Origin: Cuneatibacter sp. NSJ-177
Lineage (GTDB): Bacteria > Bacillota > Clostridia > Lachnospirales > Lachnospiraceae
Direction: 5' to 3'
Assembly: GCF_022867805.1 (NCBI RefSeq)
Contig: NZ_JALIFO010000006.1
Location: forward strand, 806,001-870,000
Length of the DNA: 64,000 nucleotides
Shown: positions 15,604 to 24,774 of the stretch, piece by piece
Position numbering within the stretch: position 1 is the first letter of the stretch
Layout: each line of letters begins with the position of its first letter
Made by a program: the position numbers and the translations under genes
The notes under the pieces: generated by a model
Seen by the model: only the letters and a program-made list of their open reading frames with translations
Database searches by the model: none
What the model was told of the DNA's origin: nothing

Positions 15604-16247
15604 ACCGGCGCAATGTCTTTTCATTTTTTTGTGATGCAGGGGAACAGCAGCTGCCAGGAGGAGATAAGTGCCCGGAAAAGCGGGAAGTGTGCCCTATGAG
15701 TGGATGATGCAGAGGAGAAGCCAACGGCAATCGTACTGGACGGGTGTGGAAAGGATGTACTAATGGTGAAAACAATGACGGCATGGGAGACTTTGCCCAC
15801 CCGTCGCGATCCTTGCCGGGGAGCAGTTGAAGGCTGATCCGAATCCATGGAGCAGATAGCGTTTTTTCTGCAAAAGGGAGAAAATTAGGCCGCCTCAGAA
15901 AAATGGATACAGGTTTTGGAATCCGATGTAAATGCCCATGTCCCCGGTTGTTCTGGTTAGGTGTTAAACAGTGGCATCGTTACAATAAAACAGATAGGCG
16001 CGGACCATTTTTATGTAGAGAACGGCATATCTGTTTTTGTTTTTCAGAAATCCTTTGATTTTCATCCATTATCAGTTATAATGATACGGAACAAATCAAA
16101 ATTGGGATTGTCTGAATATAAAAAAGAAGCGCAGGGGTGAAAATTCCTTATTAAATGATTCAGATTCAACGCCAGGAAAGTAAAATTGCGACAAATCCCA
16201 CACGGACAGCGGTTAAAAGCAGTATGGAATTGAGGAGTTAATGTAAC
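15604..16247. other. 644-base gap, possible gene debris
   Basis: No complete gene is supported here. A 44-codon open stretch ending near 15837 encodes DDAEEKPTAIVLDGCGKDV and looks protein-like but has no start or ribosome site, and several stops interrupt the surroundings. I read this as debris of a lost gene. The last part (about 16200-16247) holds the GAGGAG ribosome site for the GGDEF gene. Confidence 0.4.
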
Positions 16248-17156
16248 ATGGACGAGATAAAGCAGTACAAAGAGCGGCTGCAAATTGCCTTGAAAGCTGC
16301 CAAGATTTGCATCTTTGAGGTTGATTTGCTGCGGCAGTTATATACTTTTTTTGAAAATGCGGAAGTGATATTCGGCATTTCCGGAGAAAAAATTTTAAAG
16401 GATGTAAGGCCGTATAGCCAATTGGATCCGGAATCGTACCGGCTGGCGGTAAGCGAATATTTTTCTCATCCGGATGATATGGACGTGATCGAGGGAGCCT
16501 TTCGGCATGTTTTGAGCGGCATTCCGGCTACATACGAGGCGCGCATGAAGGCAGGGGGATCCGAATATGTGTGGTGCAGAGTGGACGTGGTGCCCATATT
16601 GGAAAACGGAAAGCCTGTGAGAATGGTGGGAGTGATCACGGATATCCGGGATATCAAAGAAAAGACGGAACGCCTGAAGAACGCCATCCACTTAGATAAC
16701 TTTACGGGCCTCTATAATAAAGGGCATACCATCGCTCTCATAAACCAAGTCATGGAACAGAGACAGCACGAAAAACATGCCTTGGTCGTATTGGATATTG
16801 ATAATTTTAAAAATTTTAATGATCAGTACGGTCACAGCGAAGGCGACAAGATTATACTGACAGTCTCGCAGCATATCAAAAAGGCATTTCGGAAGTCTGA
16901 TATTGTGGGGCGGTTTGGCGGGGACGAATTTATTGTGTTTGTTCAGGATTTCGCCAACACCCAATGGCTGCGCGGAAAGTTAATTCAGCTGACCCGCTTG
17001 GAGGTGGATGGATATGTCTGCACAAACAGCATAGGCGTTGCTTTCTTTCCGCAGGACGGGGCTGATTTTAATGTATTATTTAAGAATGCAGATGCCGCCT
17101 TATATCACGCGAAAATTGAGAAAGAAAGGCTGATATTTTTTTCTGAGATGCAATAA
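16248..17156 (+). CDS. PAS-GGDEF diguanylate cyclase
   Basis: A 302-residue cytosolic protein with a PAS (PAS_3-type) sensor at about residues 10-135 (VWCRVDVVPILENGKPVRMVGVITDI is its C-terminal end, given discontinuously) and a GGDEF domain at 148-302. The active site GGDEF is intact at 224-228, and the allosteric inhibition motif RKSD sits exactly 5 residues before it (215-218). It should make cyclic-di-GMP from two GTP and be product-inhibited. There is no EAL domain. It stands alone, followed by the terminator at 17277. The ligand of the PAS domain is unknown. Confidence 0.93.
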   Translation: MDEIKQYKERLQIALKAAKICIFEVDLLRQLYTFFENAEVIFGISGEKILKDVRPYSQLDPESYRLAVSEYFSHPDDMDVIEGAFRHVLSGIPATYEARMKAGGSEYVWCRVDVVPILENGKPVRMVGVITDIRDIKEKTERLKNAIHLDNFTGLYNKGHTIALINQVMEQRQHEKHALVVLDIDNFKNFNDQYGHSEGDKIILTVSQHIKKAFRKSDIVGRFGGDEFIVFVQDFANTQWLRGKLIQLTRLEVDGYVCTNSIGVAFFPQDGADFNVLFKNADAALYHAKIEKERLIFFSEMQ

Positions 17157-17276
17157 GGCGAACGTGGTTTCAGCATAAAATTTATCAGTGAGACAACGAT
17201 TGGATTTTGGGAAAATATCATTTCATCAGGATCCCGGATCTCCGGTCAAACGAGGAGGTATCTGAATTTGCCGATG

Positions 17277-17311
17277 ACCTGCCGCGGGCTTCAGTTCCGG
17301 CAGGTTTTTTT
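17277..17311 (+). terminator. Rho-independent terminator
   Basis: The 8-bp stem ACCTGCCG / CGGCAGGT (17277-17284, 17298-17305) has a 13-base loop and is followed by a T-tract. Repeat copy A begins at its end. Confidence 0.92.
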
Positions 17312-17661
17312 GTTTCATAGGAAATTCCTTTGGAATTCCCTATGAAACAGACATGTCTGCTTACGCAGACATCACCATGAATGAAAGTCGATTGCTTCGT
17401 GCTGTGCACTCCCGCAATCGCCGCCGGTATTCACAATCCGGCCTTACGGCCTTCTTGTTCATACCGGCTTGCCCGTCAAATGTCGGTGCGAAGCGGCAAG
17501 CAAGCTTGCCCATTCACACCGCCGCTTGCCGGGACTTTCACAGTAAACAAAAAAACGCTCCGCTATGGAGGCACAGGGTCTGCCCCTTAGGGTACGCAAA
17601 TGCAAGGGAAGATGTCGCTGACGCGACAAATTGCGGGGCAGAATTTCGCAGAGCGGAATCC
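17312..17661 (+). repeat. Palindromic intergenic repeat, copy A (longest, with insert module)
   Basis: A 37-base palindrome (17312-17348; arms start GTTTCATAGG and end CCTATGAAAC) is followed by a roughly 200-base module (17349-17548) absent from copies B and C. After it come AAAAACGCTCCGCTATGGAG, GGGTCTGCCCCTTAGGG, a CGCAAATGC...GACGCGAC block and a worn end hairpin (17641-17661). Part of the insert module recurs alone at 53772-53832. It holds several hairpins, including GTCTGC-TTAC-GCAGAC near 17354. Confidence 0.88.
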
Positions 17662-17732
17662 TTTTTAGTAGAACGAAGCAGAGTTCAACGGGCTAGAAAA
17701 CCAGCCTGTCTGAAAGGAGAATTGGATACAAC

Positions 17733-18245
17733 ATGAAAGATCCAGAAATTATTCTAAGAGCATACCGTCCCGATGATTTGTCTCAAATTGAACAGCTATT
17801 TTATGACACTGTCCACACGGTCAACGCAAGAGACTACAGTCCGGAACAAATTCAGGCGTGGGCTGCCGGTCGGATCGATCGGGAAGAATGGAACCGGTCG
17901 CTCCTGGAGCACAGGAGTATTGTCGCGGTAAAAGGCCGGGAGATTGTCGGTTTCGGAGACATCGATTCAACCGGCTATCTGGACCGGCTTTATATCCATA
18001 AAACGTATCAGGGACAGGGGATCGCCACGGCTATCTGCGACCGGTTGGAGAGCGCTGTAGCAGAGGGGTGCATCCTGGTACATGCCTCTCTCACGGCGCG
18101 GCCGTTTTTTGAGAAAAGAGGATACCGGGTGAGAAAAGAGCAGCAGGTGGAGAGAAGAGGCGTCCTGCTGACCAACTTCCAGATGGAAAAGAAAATTGAG
18201 CGGCCGCCCCGATTTGAACCGAAAAGCTCCGAAAGCATAAGATAA
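17733..18245 (+). CDS. GNAT family N-acetyltransferase
   Basis: A 170-residue acetyl-CoA-dependent acetyltransferase. Visible elements are the N-terminal strand LRAYRPDDLSQIEQLFYDTV, the central VGFGDIDSTGYLDRLYIHKTYQGQGIATAI with the Q-x-x-G-I/T acetyl-CoA loop (QGQGIA), and a C-terminal FFEKRGYRV. This resembles the YafP/ElaA-like GNAT group. The ATG lies 21 bases after AAAGGAG. The substrate is unknown. It begins only about 70 bases after repeat copy A and is followed 29 bases later by the esterase gene, so the two may be co-transcribed. Confidence 0.88.
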   Translation: MKDPEIILRAYRPDDLSQIEQLFYDTVHTVNARDYSPEQIQAWAAGRIDREEWNRSLLEHRSIVAVKGREIVGFGDIDSTGYLDRLYIHKTYQGQGIATAICDRLESAVAEGCILVHASLTARPFFEKRGYRVRKEQQVERRGVLLTNFQMEKKIERPPRFEPKSSESIR

Positions 18246-18274
18246 TATATAGCGATCAGAATAAGGAGCTTTTT

Positions 18275-19255
18275 ATGAAACGAGCAGTACAGTTGGAACC
18301 GGCCGCTGAGGCAGTCAGCATTGCCAGCGAAACGTGTCCTAGAATTTATCAGCTTCCGCCGGCGGAGGGGCGGAAGGTACTGGAAGAGACGCAGGACTCG
18401 CCTATCTGTATGTGGCCGGCTCAGATCGATAACACAGCAGTTATAACCAAACGGTGGGGACGTGTGCCGGTTTACCTGGTAAAACCAGAAAATGTCTGCA
18501 ACCCGGCGGATGTGATCTACTACATTCACGGAGCCGGCTGGGTTTTTGGAAGTTTTCATACCCATGAAAAACTGGTCCGGGAACTGGCGGCAAGAACCGG
18601 ATGTATCGTGATTTTTCCGGAATACGCCAGGGCGCCGGAGGCCAGATATCCTATTGCCATCGAACAGTGCTATGCCATTCTCGGAAGTCTGCCGGAGCTG
18701 GTTTCCCAGATTGGATGTACCATGAATCCGGAGACTTTGACTGTGGCAGGCGACAGCGCAGGGGGCACGCTTGCCATTGCGATGACCTTGCTGGCTAAGT
18801 TCCGTAAAGGACCCAGGATCCAAAAACAGCTGTTGTTTTACCCGGTGACGAATGCCTGTTTCGACACGGAATCCTATTGTATGTTTGCGGAAGGCTATTA
18901 CCTGTACCGGGACGGCATGAAATGGTTTTGGAACCAGTACGCACCTTCCCAAAGAGACCGCAATCAAATCTTTGCATCTCCGCTGCGGGCTGATGTCTCC
19001 CAGCTTCGGGGACTTCCGGAGGCCATGATTATCAATGGGGAGGCGGACGTTCTGCGGGATGAGGGTGAAGCTTATGCCAGAAAGCTCCGATCCGCTCAGG
19101 TACCGGTGATTGCGGCACGGTTTCAGGCGATTATCCACGATTTTGTTATGTTGAATTCTTTGGATGAAACCAATGCCTGCCGGGGGGCCATGGATCTTTG
19201 TACCGAGTGGATCTGCCGGAGAAATTTTGAGACCAGAAAGAATCCTGACTGCTAA
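18275..19255 (+). CDS. Alpha/beta hydrolase, hormone-sensitive-lipase family
   Basis: A 326-residue esterase. The oxyanion-hole motif is HGAGW (85-89), a family variant of HGGG. The nucleophile is S161 in GDSAGG (159-164). The acid is in GEADVLRDEG and the histidine in IIHDFVML near the C-terminus. No signal peptide is seen, so it is cytosolic. It likely cleaves short acyl esters. An AAGGAG lies before the ATG, and it sits 29 bases after the GNAT gene. The natural substrate is unknown. Confidence 0.9.
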   Translation: MKRAVQLEPAAEAVSIASETCPRIYQLPPAEGRKVLEETQDSPICMWPAQIDNTAVITKRWGRVPVYLVKPENVCNPADVIYYIHGAGWVFGSFHTHEKLVRELAARTGCIVIFPEYARAPEARYPIAIEQCYAILGSLPELVSQIGCTMNPETLTVAGDSAGGTLAIAMTLLAKFRKGPRIQKQLLFYPVTNACFDTESYCMFAEGYYLYRDGMKWFWNQYAPSQRDRNQIFASPLRADVSQLRGLPEAMIINGEADVLRDEGEAYARKLRSAQVPVIAARFQAIIHDFVMLNSLDETNACRGAMDLCTEWICRRNFETRKNPDC

Positions 19256-19599
19256 CCGGCTGCGGGATCAGGACCGGGCTTAAGCCCTGACGGAGGAAGC
19301 ACGGCGGAGAGCATATGGCAGCGGGTCATAAACTCTCCCGGCCTCCGATGGCGGGAGAAAACGACAGACATAAATAAGGACAACACAGGCCGAGAACTCA
19401 TGTCCCATAGAAGCAGGGCAAAACCCGGACAGTAAAATCTTCTGGTAGCACGGCAAGAACGGGTATGATACAATCAAGAAAAGCGCGAGCCGCCTGTATC
19501 CACGAAAGGCCTGAAAGCTGCTGGGGAGAGGCGGATGATGAATCAAACGCTTGCGGCAAACGCGTATCAATCCGCAACGGAAAATAGGAGGAAAATTAA
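19256..19599. other. 344-base gap between esterase and methyltransferase
   Basis: No gene is supported. A GGGTATGATACAAT stretch near 19454-19467 could be a -10 region for the downstream methyltransferase. The rest has no recognisable RNA or repeat. Confidence 0.4.
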
Positions 19600-20337
19600 A
19601 TGAAAGAAAATAAATATGACGACGAGATCTTTTTTCAAAAATACAGCGAGATGGACCGGTCCCAAAAGGGGCTGAAAGGAGCCGGAGAATGGACAGAGCT
19701 TCAAAAAGTTTTGCCCGACTTTGAGGATAAAGAAGTGCTGGACCTGGGCTGCGGCTATGGATGGCATTGCCTGTATGCGGCCCAACACGGCGCAAAACAT
19801 GTGCTGGGCATTGACATTTCTGAAAGAATGCTTGCCGTGGCCGCCGAAAAAAACAGTCATGAAGGCATTGAATACCGATGCGCCGCTATGGAGGACTTGA
19901 GTTTTCCTGCTGAATCTTTTGATATCGTGATCAGTTCCCTTGCTTTTCATTATGTGAGAGATTTCCGTGCGTTGGCGAAGGAGGTCAGCCGGTGGGTCCG
20001 CTCCAACGGCAGGTTTGTATTTTCTGTGGAGCACCCTGTCTTTACCGCTCATGGTACTCAGGACTGGTATTATGATAAGGAAGGGACGATCCTCCACTAT
20101 CCAGTGGATCGCTATTTTTACGAAGGACAAAGGGATGCGGTGTTTCTTGGGGAGCATGTGGTCAAATATCACAGAACGCTGACGACCTATCTGAATACTT
20201 TGCTTGAGAACGGTTTTGAGCTGAGGAATATCATTGAACCGCAACCGCCGGAGGACATGCTTTCGATTCCAGGAATGGCGGATGAAATGCGGAGGCCCAT
20301 GATGCTGATTGTGTCGGCGCAGAAGAAGGCGGTATAG
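19600..20337 (+). CDS. Class I SAM-dependent methyltransferase
   Basis: A 245-residue Rossmann methyltransferase (Methyltransf_11 type). Motif I is VLDLGCGYGWH (about 46-56), then GIDIS (acidic loop, motif II) and DIVISSLAFHYV (motif IV). It transfers a methyl group from SAM, but the acceptor cannot be told. AGGAGG precedes the ATG. The tag glycosylase gene follows with its real start about 105 bases after the stop, so an operon is possible. Confidence 0.88.
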   Translation: MKENKYDDEIFFQKYSEMDRSQKGLKGAGEWTELQKVLPDFEDKEVLDLGCGYGWHCLYAAQHGAKHVLGIDISERMLAVAAEKNSHEGIEYRCAAMEDLSFPAESFDIVISSLAFHYVRDFRALAKEVSRWVRSNGRFVFSVEHPVFTAHGTQDWYYDKEGTILHYPVDRYFYEGQRDAVFLGEHVVKYHRTLTTYLNTLLENGFELRNIIEPQPPEDMLSIPGMADEMRRPMMLIVSAQKKAV

Positions 20338-20441
20338 AATTTTGCATTTTGCGGGAGTGGAACACGGAGATAGAAACACGAGGATTGCCGCCTGAAAAGA
20401 AGCGGGGAGCGGAGCTTGATGAAAGAGGCAGAGGAGAAAAT

Positions 20442-21050
20442 ATGGAACGCTGCGGATGGTGCTTATGCAATGAGAAGATGATGAAATACCACGATGAAGA
20501 ATGGGGGGTTCCGCTTTTTGACGACAGAAAGCAGTTTGAATTTCTGACATTAGAGGTAATGCAGTGCGGCTTGAACTGGAACATGATGATTCAAAAAAGA
20601 GAGATCTTCCGCCAATGTTTTGAGGATTTTGATTATGAAAAAATAGCAGGTTACGGCGAGGCGGATCAGGAGCGGATTTTATCCACTGAGGGGATGATTC
20701 GGTCCCCCAGAAAAATAGCTGCTGTGATTCAAAATGCAAAGTCCTTTCTGAGAATCCGAGAGGAGTACGGTACCTTCAGCCAATATATCTGGAAATTTTC
20801 CAAAGGAAAAACCCTTCTTTATGCAGGGCATCAGAAGGGGATTCTTCCCGCGAAAAACGCGCTGTCAGATCAGGTGAGCCAGGATTTGAAAAAGCGTGGA
20901 TTCCGGTATCTGGGTTCTGTTACGGTGTATTCTCATTTGCAAGCTTGCGGGATCATCAACGATCACCTGGAGACTTGTTTCCGCTATGCGGATCTTATCA
21001 ATCATTATCCGACGGCGCGGAAACGAAATCCCAGGACAAAGGCGGAATGA
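20442..21050 (+). CDS. tag: DNA-3-methyladenine glycosylase I
   Basis: A 202-residue base-excision repair enzyme that removes 3-methyladenine from alkylated DNA. It starts MERCGWC with the zinc ligand C4, then YHDEEWG (His ligand), and ends with DHLETC (His and Cys ligands) near the C-terminus, giving the Tag zinc site. A longer frame opens upstream at 20349, but the ATG at 20442 has a GAGGAG at good spacing and the family begins there. The helix-hairpin-helix glycosylase core is of normal length. It is convergent with ytaF. Confidence 0.95.
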   Translation: MERCGWCLCNEKMMKYHDEEWGVPLFDDRKQFEFLTLEVMQCGLNWNMMIQKREIFRQCFEDFDYEKIAGYGEADQERILSTEGMIRSPRKIAAVIQNAKSFLRIREEYGTFSQYIWKFSKGKTLLYAGHQKGILPAKNALSDQVSQDLKKRGFRYLGSVTVYSHLQACGIINDHLETCFRYADLINHYPTARKRNPRTKAE

Positions 21051-21070
21051 CATAAGAGAAGTCCTTCAGA

Positions 21071-21634
21071 TCAGTAGAAAATCTCATAGACACCGAGACC
21101 GATCATCAATAAATCGGCGAGGGGCTCCGCAAAGCTGCCGACAAAATCAGAGAGACGGGAACGGCCGATCCAGTTTCCCAGATATAAAAACAGCATGCAG
21201 ACGAGGAATGAGCAGAGCACAGTGGAAAAAACCGGAAGCCCGGTGATACTGGCGCCGATTCCCAGTCCGGCGTTATTGAGTGTCAGGGCAAAACCAAGAA
21301 AAATGGTTTTTTTGAGGCTTAATTCGCTGACGACGGTTTCTTCCGGCTTTTTCCGGATAAAATGATCGATCAGAAAGTGAATTAAGCCGACGGCGCCGAT
21401 CAGCATAATGATGATACAGCCGAGAATGCTGGCAAGGCTTTCCGGAAGAAAGTGGAGAATACTTTTTCCGAATACCATGGACAGGACGGTTCCGATCAGG
21501 GAGATCATCCCGACGATCAGATTTGAGTACCATCGGATCGGCATTTTTTTCATTCCAAAAGACAATCCGGCCACCAGGCTGTCAGCGTTGCACGACACCG
21601 CAAACAACAGGGCCGACATCCAATGCAGCTCCAT
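21071..21634 (-). CDS. ytaF: YtaF/MntP-type membrane protein
   Basis: A 187-residue polytopic membrane protein with about six transmembrane helices. It begins with SALLFAVSCNADSLVAGLSFG, whose NADS aspartate matches the conserved ion-binding region of the MntP/YtaF family. A second copy-like half carries NNAGLGIGASITG. Related proteins are manganese exporters or, in spore formers, the sporulation membrane protein YtaF. The length and half-repeat suit YtaF. It runs opposite to tag and diverges from the sugar acetyltransferase. Confidence 0.82.
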   Translation of the reverse strand: MELHWMSALLFAVSCNADSLVAGLSFGMKKMPIRWYSNLIVGMISLIGTVLSMVFGKSILHFLPESLASILGCIIIMLIGAVGLIHFLIDHFIRKKPEETVVSELSLKKTIFLGFALTLNNAGLGIGASITGLPVFSTVLCSFLVCMLFLYLGNWIGRSRLSDFVGSFAEPLADLLMIGLGVYEIFY

Positions 21635-21784
21635 AAAAACAAGGTCCCTTCAAATTGTTTATGAAAAAGAATGTTACACTCCATTATATTTCCGGATGGT
21701 TGGTCCGGTTCCGTATTGTTTGGGGATTCCGAAACGCAGTGGATAAATGGAGGATCCGGGGCGAATATTTGAGAGGAAAAAGAA

Positions 21785-22435
21785 ATGACAGAAAGAGAAC
21801 GAATGTTGGCAGGGCTGGCTTACTGGGCCGGCGAGGATTCTTTGGCGGGAGAGAGGAGAAGGGCAAGGCGCCTCATGGCCCAGATCAATCAGACTTTGCC
21901 GGAGCAGGAGGAGGAACGCCAGGCGCTGTTCCGGGAACTGCTGGGAAAGACGGGAGATGCGTTTTATATTGAACCTCCGTTTATCTGTGACTATGGCAGC
22001 CAGATCTCTTTGGGAGAAGAATTTTATGCAAATTTTGAATGCCTGATTCTGGACACCTGCCCGGTTGTGATCGGGGATCATGTCATGTTCGGCCCCAGGG
22101 TTTCCGTCTACACGGCGTGCCATCCGGTGGATGCCGCGGTCAGAATCCGTGGATTAGAGCTGGGCAAACCCGTTTTCATTGGTAATTGTGTCTGGGTCGG
22201 TGGCAGTACGGTGATCAATCCAGGAGTCACGATCGGGGATAATACAGTGATTGGTTCCGGTTCCGTCGTCACAAAATCGATTCCTTCCGGCGTAGTGGCG
22301 GCCGGGAATCCCTGCCGCGTCATTCGGGAAATTACCGAGGAAGAGAAGCTTTTTTGGTTAGAGTGGGAACAGCAGTATCAAAACAGCGGCCATGGAGCAG
22401 GTTTCTCTTTGTCCGGCAGGGAACTTTCCGAATAG
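21785..22435 (+). CDS. Sugar O-acetyltransferase (maltose/galactoside type)
   Basis: A 216-residue left-handed beta-helix acetyltransferase. The N-terminal helical mac domain (MTERERMLAGLAYWAGEDSLAGER, read discontinuously) is followed by hexapeptide repeats such as IGDHVMFGPRVSVYTACHP, VWVGGSTVINPGVTIGDNTVIGSGSVVTKSIPSGVVAAGNP. The catalytic His in TACHPVD is present. It acetylates the 6-hydroxyl of sugars with acetyl-CoA, thought to detoxify non-metabolised sugars. GAGAGGAAAA precedes the ATG. The C-terminal 20 residues go beyond the usual family end. Confidence 0.93.
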   Translation: MTERERMLAGLAYWAGEDSLAGERRRARRLMAQINQTLPEQEEERQALFRELLGKTGDAFYIEPPFICDYGSQISLGEEFYANFECLILDTCPVVIGDHVMFGPRVSVYTACHPVDAAVRIRGLELGKPVFIGNCVWVGGSTVINPGVTIGDNTVIGSGSVVTKSIPSGVVAAGNPCRVIREITEEEKLFWLEWEQQYQNSGHGAGFSLSGRELSE

Positions 22436-22567
22436 GGAAAGGCAGGAGAGGGCCGCGGGGAAAAGAACGGCGGGAGAAAACAGGACGCAAAAAGGAACAT
22501 GACAGACAGATGTCCGGTTTCCTGCGGTAAGATGGTTCGAAAGAATGACGGCGGAAGGAGAATACGT

Positions 22568-23011
22568 ATGAACTGGAGCGAACAGTTTCCGGCGGACAGC
22601 AAGCCGGACCCGAAGCAAATTGGAGAGTTTATCGATAGCCCGATGTGGACTGAGCTGATTCAGTTTCTGGAGAAAAATTACCAGATTCGGCCGAATATCG
22701 AGTATAGCTGCTGCTCGATGGCCCGCGGCTGGAATGTGAAATACAAAAAAGCAGGCCGCGCAGTCTGTACGCTGTACCCGGATCAGGGAAAATTTACCTG
22801 CCTGGTGTCGATTGGAAATCGGGAAGCCGATGAGGCGGAGGCTGCATTGTCCGTCTGCACGCCATATGTGAGAGAGCTTTATGAAAATACGAAAACTTTT
22901 CAGGGCAGCCGGTGGCTGATGATCGATGTGACCGGCGAACCGGTCTTGCAGGATGTCAAACGCCTAATTGAGATCCGGGTGAGAGCCGGACAAAAAAAGA
23001 AGGAGGCATGA
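22568..23011 (+). CDS. DUF3788 family protein
   Basis: A 147-residue soluble protein with the DUF3788 pattern (MNWSEQF near the start, W-rich and IEYSCCSMARGWNVKYKK in the middle, CTLYPDQGKFTCLVSIG later). The role is unknown, though the fold is thought to resemble small ligand-binding proteins. A longer frame from 22499 is open, but the ATG at 22568 has GGAAGGAGA upstream and matches the family start. It ends 3 bases before the Cdd1 gene, so the two form an operon. Confidence 0.82.
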   Translation: MNWSEQFPADSKPDPKQIGEFIDSPMWTELIQFLEKNYQIRPNIEYSCCSMARGWNVKYKKAGRAVCTLYPDQGKFTCLVSIGNREADEAEAALSVCTPYVRELYENTKTFQGSRWLMIDVTGEPVLQDVKRLIEIRVRAGQKKKEA

Positions 23012-23014
23012 CGG

Positions 23015-23272
<258 letters not shown>

Positions 23273-23273
23273 T

Positions 23274-23311
23274 AAAACTCCCGCTTTTGACAGATACTAA
23301 GCGGGAGTTTT
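23274..23311 (+). terminator. Terminator-like hairpin between cdd1 and FAD/Rieske gene
   Basis: A 13-bp perfect stem AAAACTCCCGCTT / AAGCGGGAGTTTT fills the gap right after the Cdd1 stop. It also works on the other strand. The next gene's ribosome site begins about 8 bases later, leaving no room for a separate promoter after it. Confidence 0.85.
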
Positions 23312-23328
23312 ATGATTTGGAGGGCGAT

Positions 23329-24630
23329 ATGAATTATCTCTGGGACGATGAAATTCCCCGCCGGCAGTATCCGGCGTTAAAAGGGGACAGAAAGACAGAT
23401 GTTCTTATCATCGGAGGCGGCATGGCTGGTGTGCTCTGCGCATACCGCCTGAAAGAGCTGGGCGTGGACTGCCTGCTGGCGGAGGGGGGGCGGATTGGAA
23501 ACGGCATCACACGGGGAACCACCGCGGTTTTGTCTGCTCAGCATGATAAGCTCTATCTGGATATTGTGCGCCAGTTCGGAGAGGCCAAGGCAAAGCAGTA
23601 CCTGGAGGCCAATCTGCGAGCTGTGCGCCGCTACCGGAAATTGGCGGAAAAATACCCCTGCGATTGGGAGGAAAAGCCTTCCTACATGTACACCCACGGC
23701 GACACGGAAAAGCTTCGCCAGGAGGCAAAGACCGTAGCGAGGCTTGGTTTTCCGGCTGAATTTGTCCGGGAAACACCGCTGCCTTTTCCCGTTGCAGGAG
23801 CCGTGCGCTATCCGGAAATGGCGCAGTTTCATCCGCTAAAATTCCTTTTGGGAATTTCTGAAGACCTGCCGATACTGGAGCACACCTTCATCCGGGAGAT
23901 CAAAGGGACGACAGCGATCGCAGACGAAGGCTCCATAGAGGCGAAGAAAATCATTGTCGCTACCCATTTCCCGATCCTGAACCGGAAGGGCTTGTATTTT
24001 ATGAAATTGTATCAAAAACGGTCCTTTGTGGTGGCGCTGGAGCGGGCGGAGGATGTACAGGGGACGTATGTGGGTACGGCGGAGTCTAGCATGTATCTTC
24101 GGAATTACAAAGACCTGCTGCTGGTGGGAGGAGGCGACCATCGGACTGGAAAGAACGGCGGCGGCTTTGATGCAGTGCATGAATTTATTCAGAAGCATTT
24201 TCCCGATGCGGTGGAGCGTTATGCCTGGGCGGCCCAGGACTGTATGAGCCTGGATGAGATTCCCTATATCGGCCGGTATAGCCCGTCGGCCCCGGATCTT
24301 TACGTGGCTTCCGGGTTCAATGAATGGGGCATGTCCTCTTCTATGGCAGCGGCGGAGATTCTGGGCGATTTGATCTGCAATGGTCAGAGCGCATATGCTC
24401 CGGTTTTTTCTCCGGACCGCAGCATGATGCGGGCGCAGCTTTTCAAAAATATGGGGGAAACCCTGATCGACTTTATGTTTCCGACGTTTCGCCGCTGCTC
24501 TCATCTGGGCTGCGCGCTGAAATGGAATCCGTCCGAGCATACCTGGGACTGCCCTTGTCATGGTTCCCGCTTCAGCGAGCAGGGCGGCGTCATGGATAAT
24601 CCGGCGATGAAAGATATTTTCCGCAGCTAG
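23329..24630 (+). CDS. FAD-dependent oxidoreductase with C-terminal Rieske domain
   Basis: A 433-residue protein. The DAO-type FAD domain starts with VLIIGGGMAGVLCAYRL (dinucleotide-binding fold) and includes GVDCLLAEGGRIGNGITRGTTAVLSAQ. The C-terminal Rieske [2Fe-2S] domain has both motifs: C390-S-H392 and C408-P-C-H411. The Rieske centre could pass electrons to or from FAD. The substrate is unknown. I chose the ATG at 23329, preceded by TTGGAGGGCGAT, over an upstream in-frame ATG at 23269 that lies inside the terminator hairpin region. Confidence 0.9.
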   Translation: MNYLWDDEIPRRQYPALKGDRKTDVLIIGGGMAGVLCAYRLKELGVDCLLAEGGRIGNGITRGTTAVLSAQHDKLYLDIVRQFGEAKAKQYLEANLRAVRRYRKLAEKYPCDWEEKPSYMYTHGDTEKLRQEAKTVARLGFPAEFVRETPLPFPVAGAVRYPEMAQFHPLKFLLGISEDLPILEHTFIREIKGTTAIADEGSIEAKKIIVATHFPILNRKGLYFMKLYQKRSFVVALERAEDVQGTYVGTAESSMYLRNYKDLLLVGGGDHRTGKNGGGFDAVHEFIQKHFPDAVERYAWAAQDCMSLDEIPYIGRYSPSAPDLYVASGFNEWGMSSSMAAAEILGDLICNGQSAYAPVFSPDRSMMRAQLFKNMGETLIDFMFPTFRRCSHLGCALKWNPSEHTWDCPCHGSRFSEQGGVMDNPAMKDIFRS

Positions 24631-24774
24631 AGCCATTTACTTTCTCCGACAGTTTTCAACAAAATTCGTATTTTGTATTCGCAGAACCATTTTTTGTTGC
24701 TGAAAACAGAATGCTGTGATAAAATGAAAGAAAGAAAAAACTTGTACAGGAAATGTGCAAAAGGAGGCAGGGAT

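Noticed and set aside
17312-17661. Group IIC intron, suggested by the location after terminators
   Set aside because: No domain V-like hairpin or reverse transcriptase is seen, and copies are far too short.
17353-17736. Frames within repeat copies (also 38292-38489 minus and 7358-7657 minus)
   Set aside because: They translate repeat DNA, lack ribosome sites, and differ in length and ends between copies.
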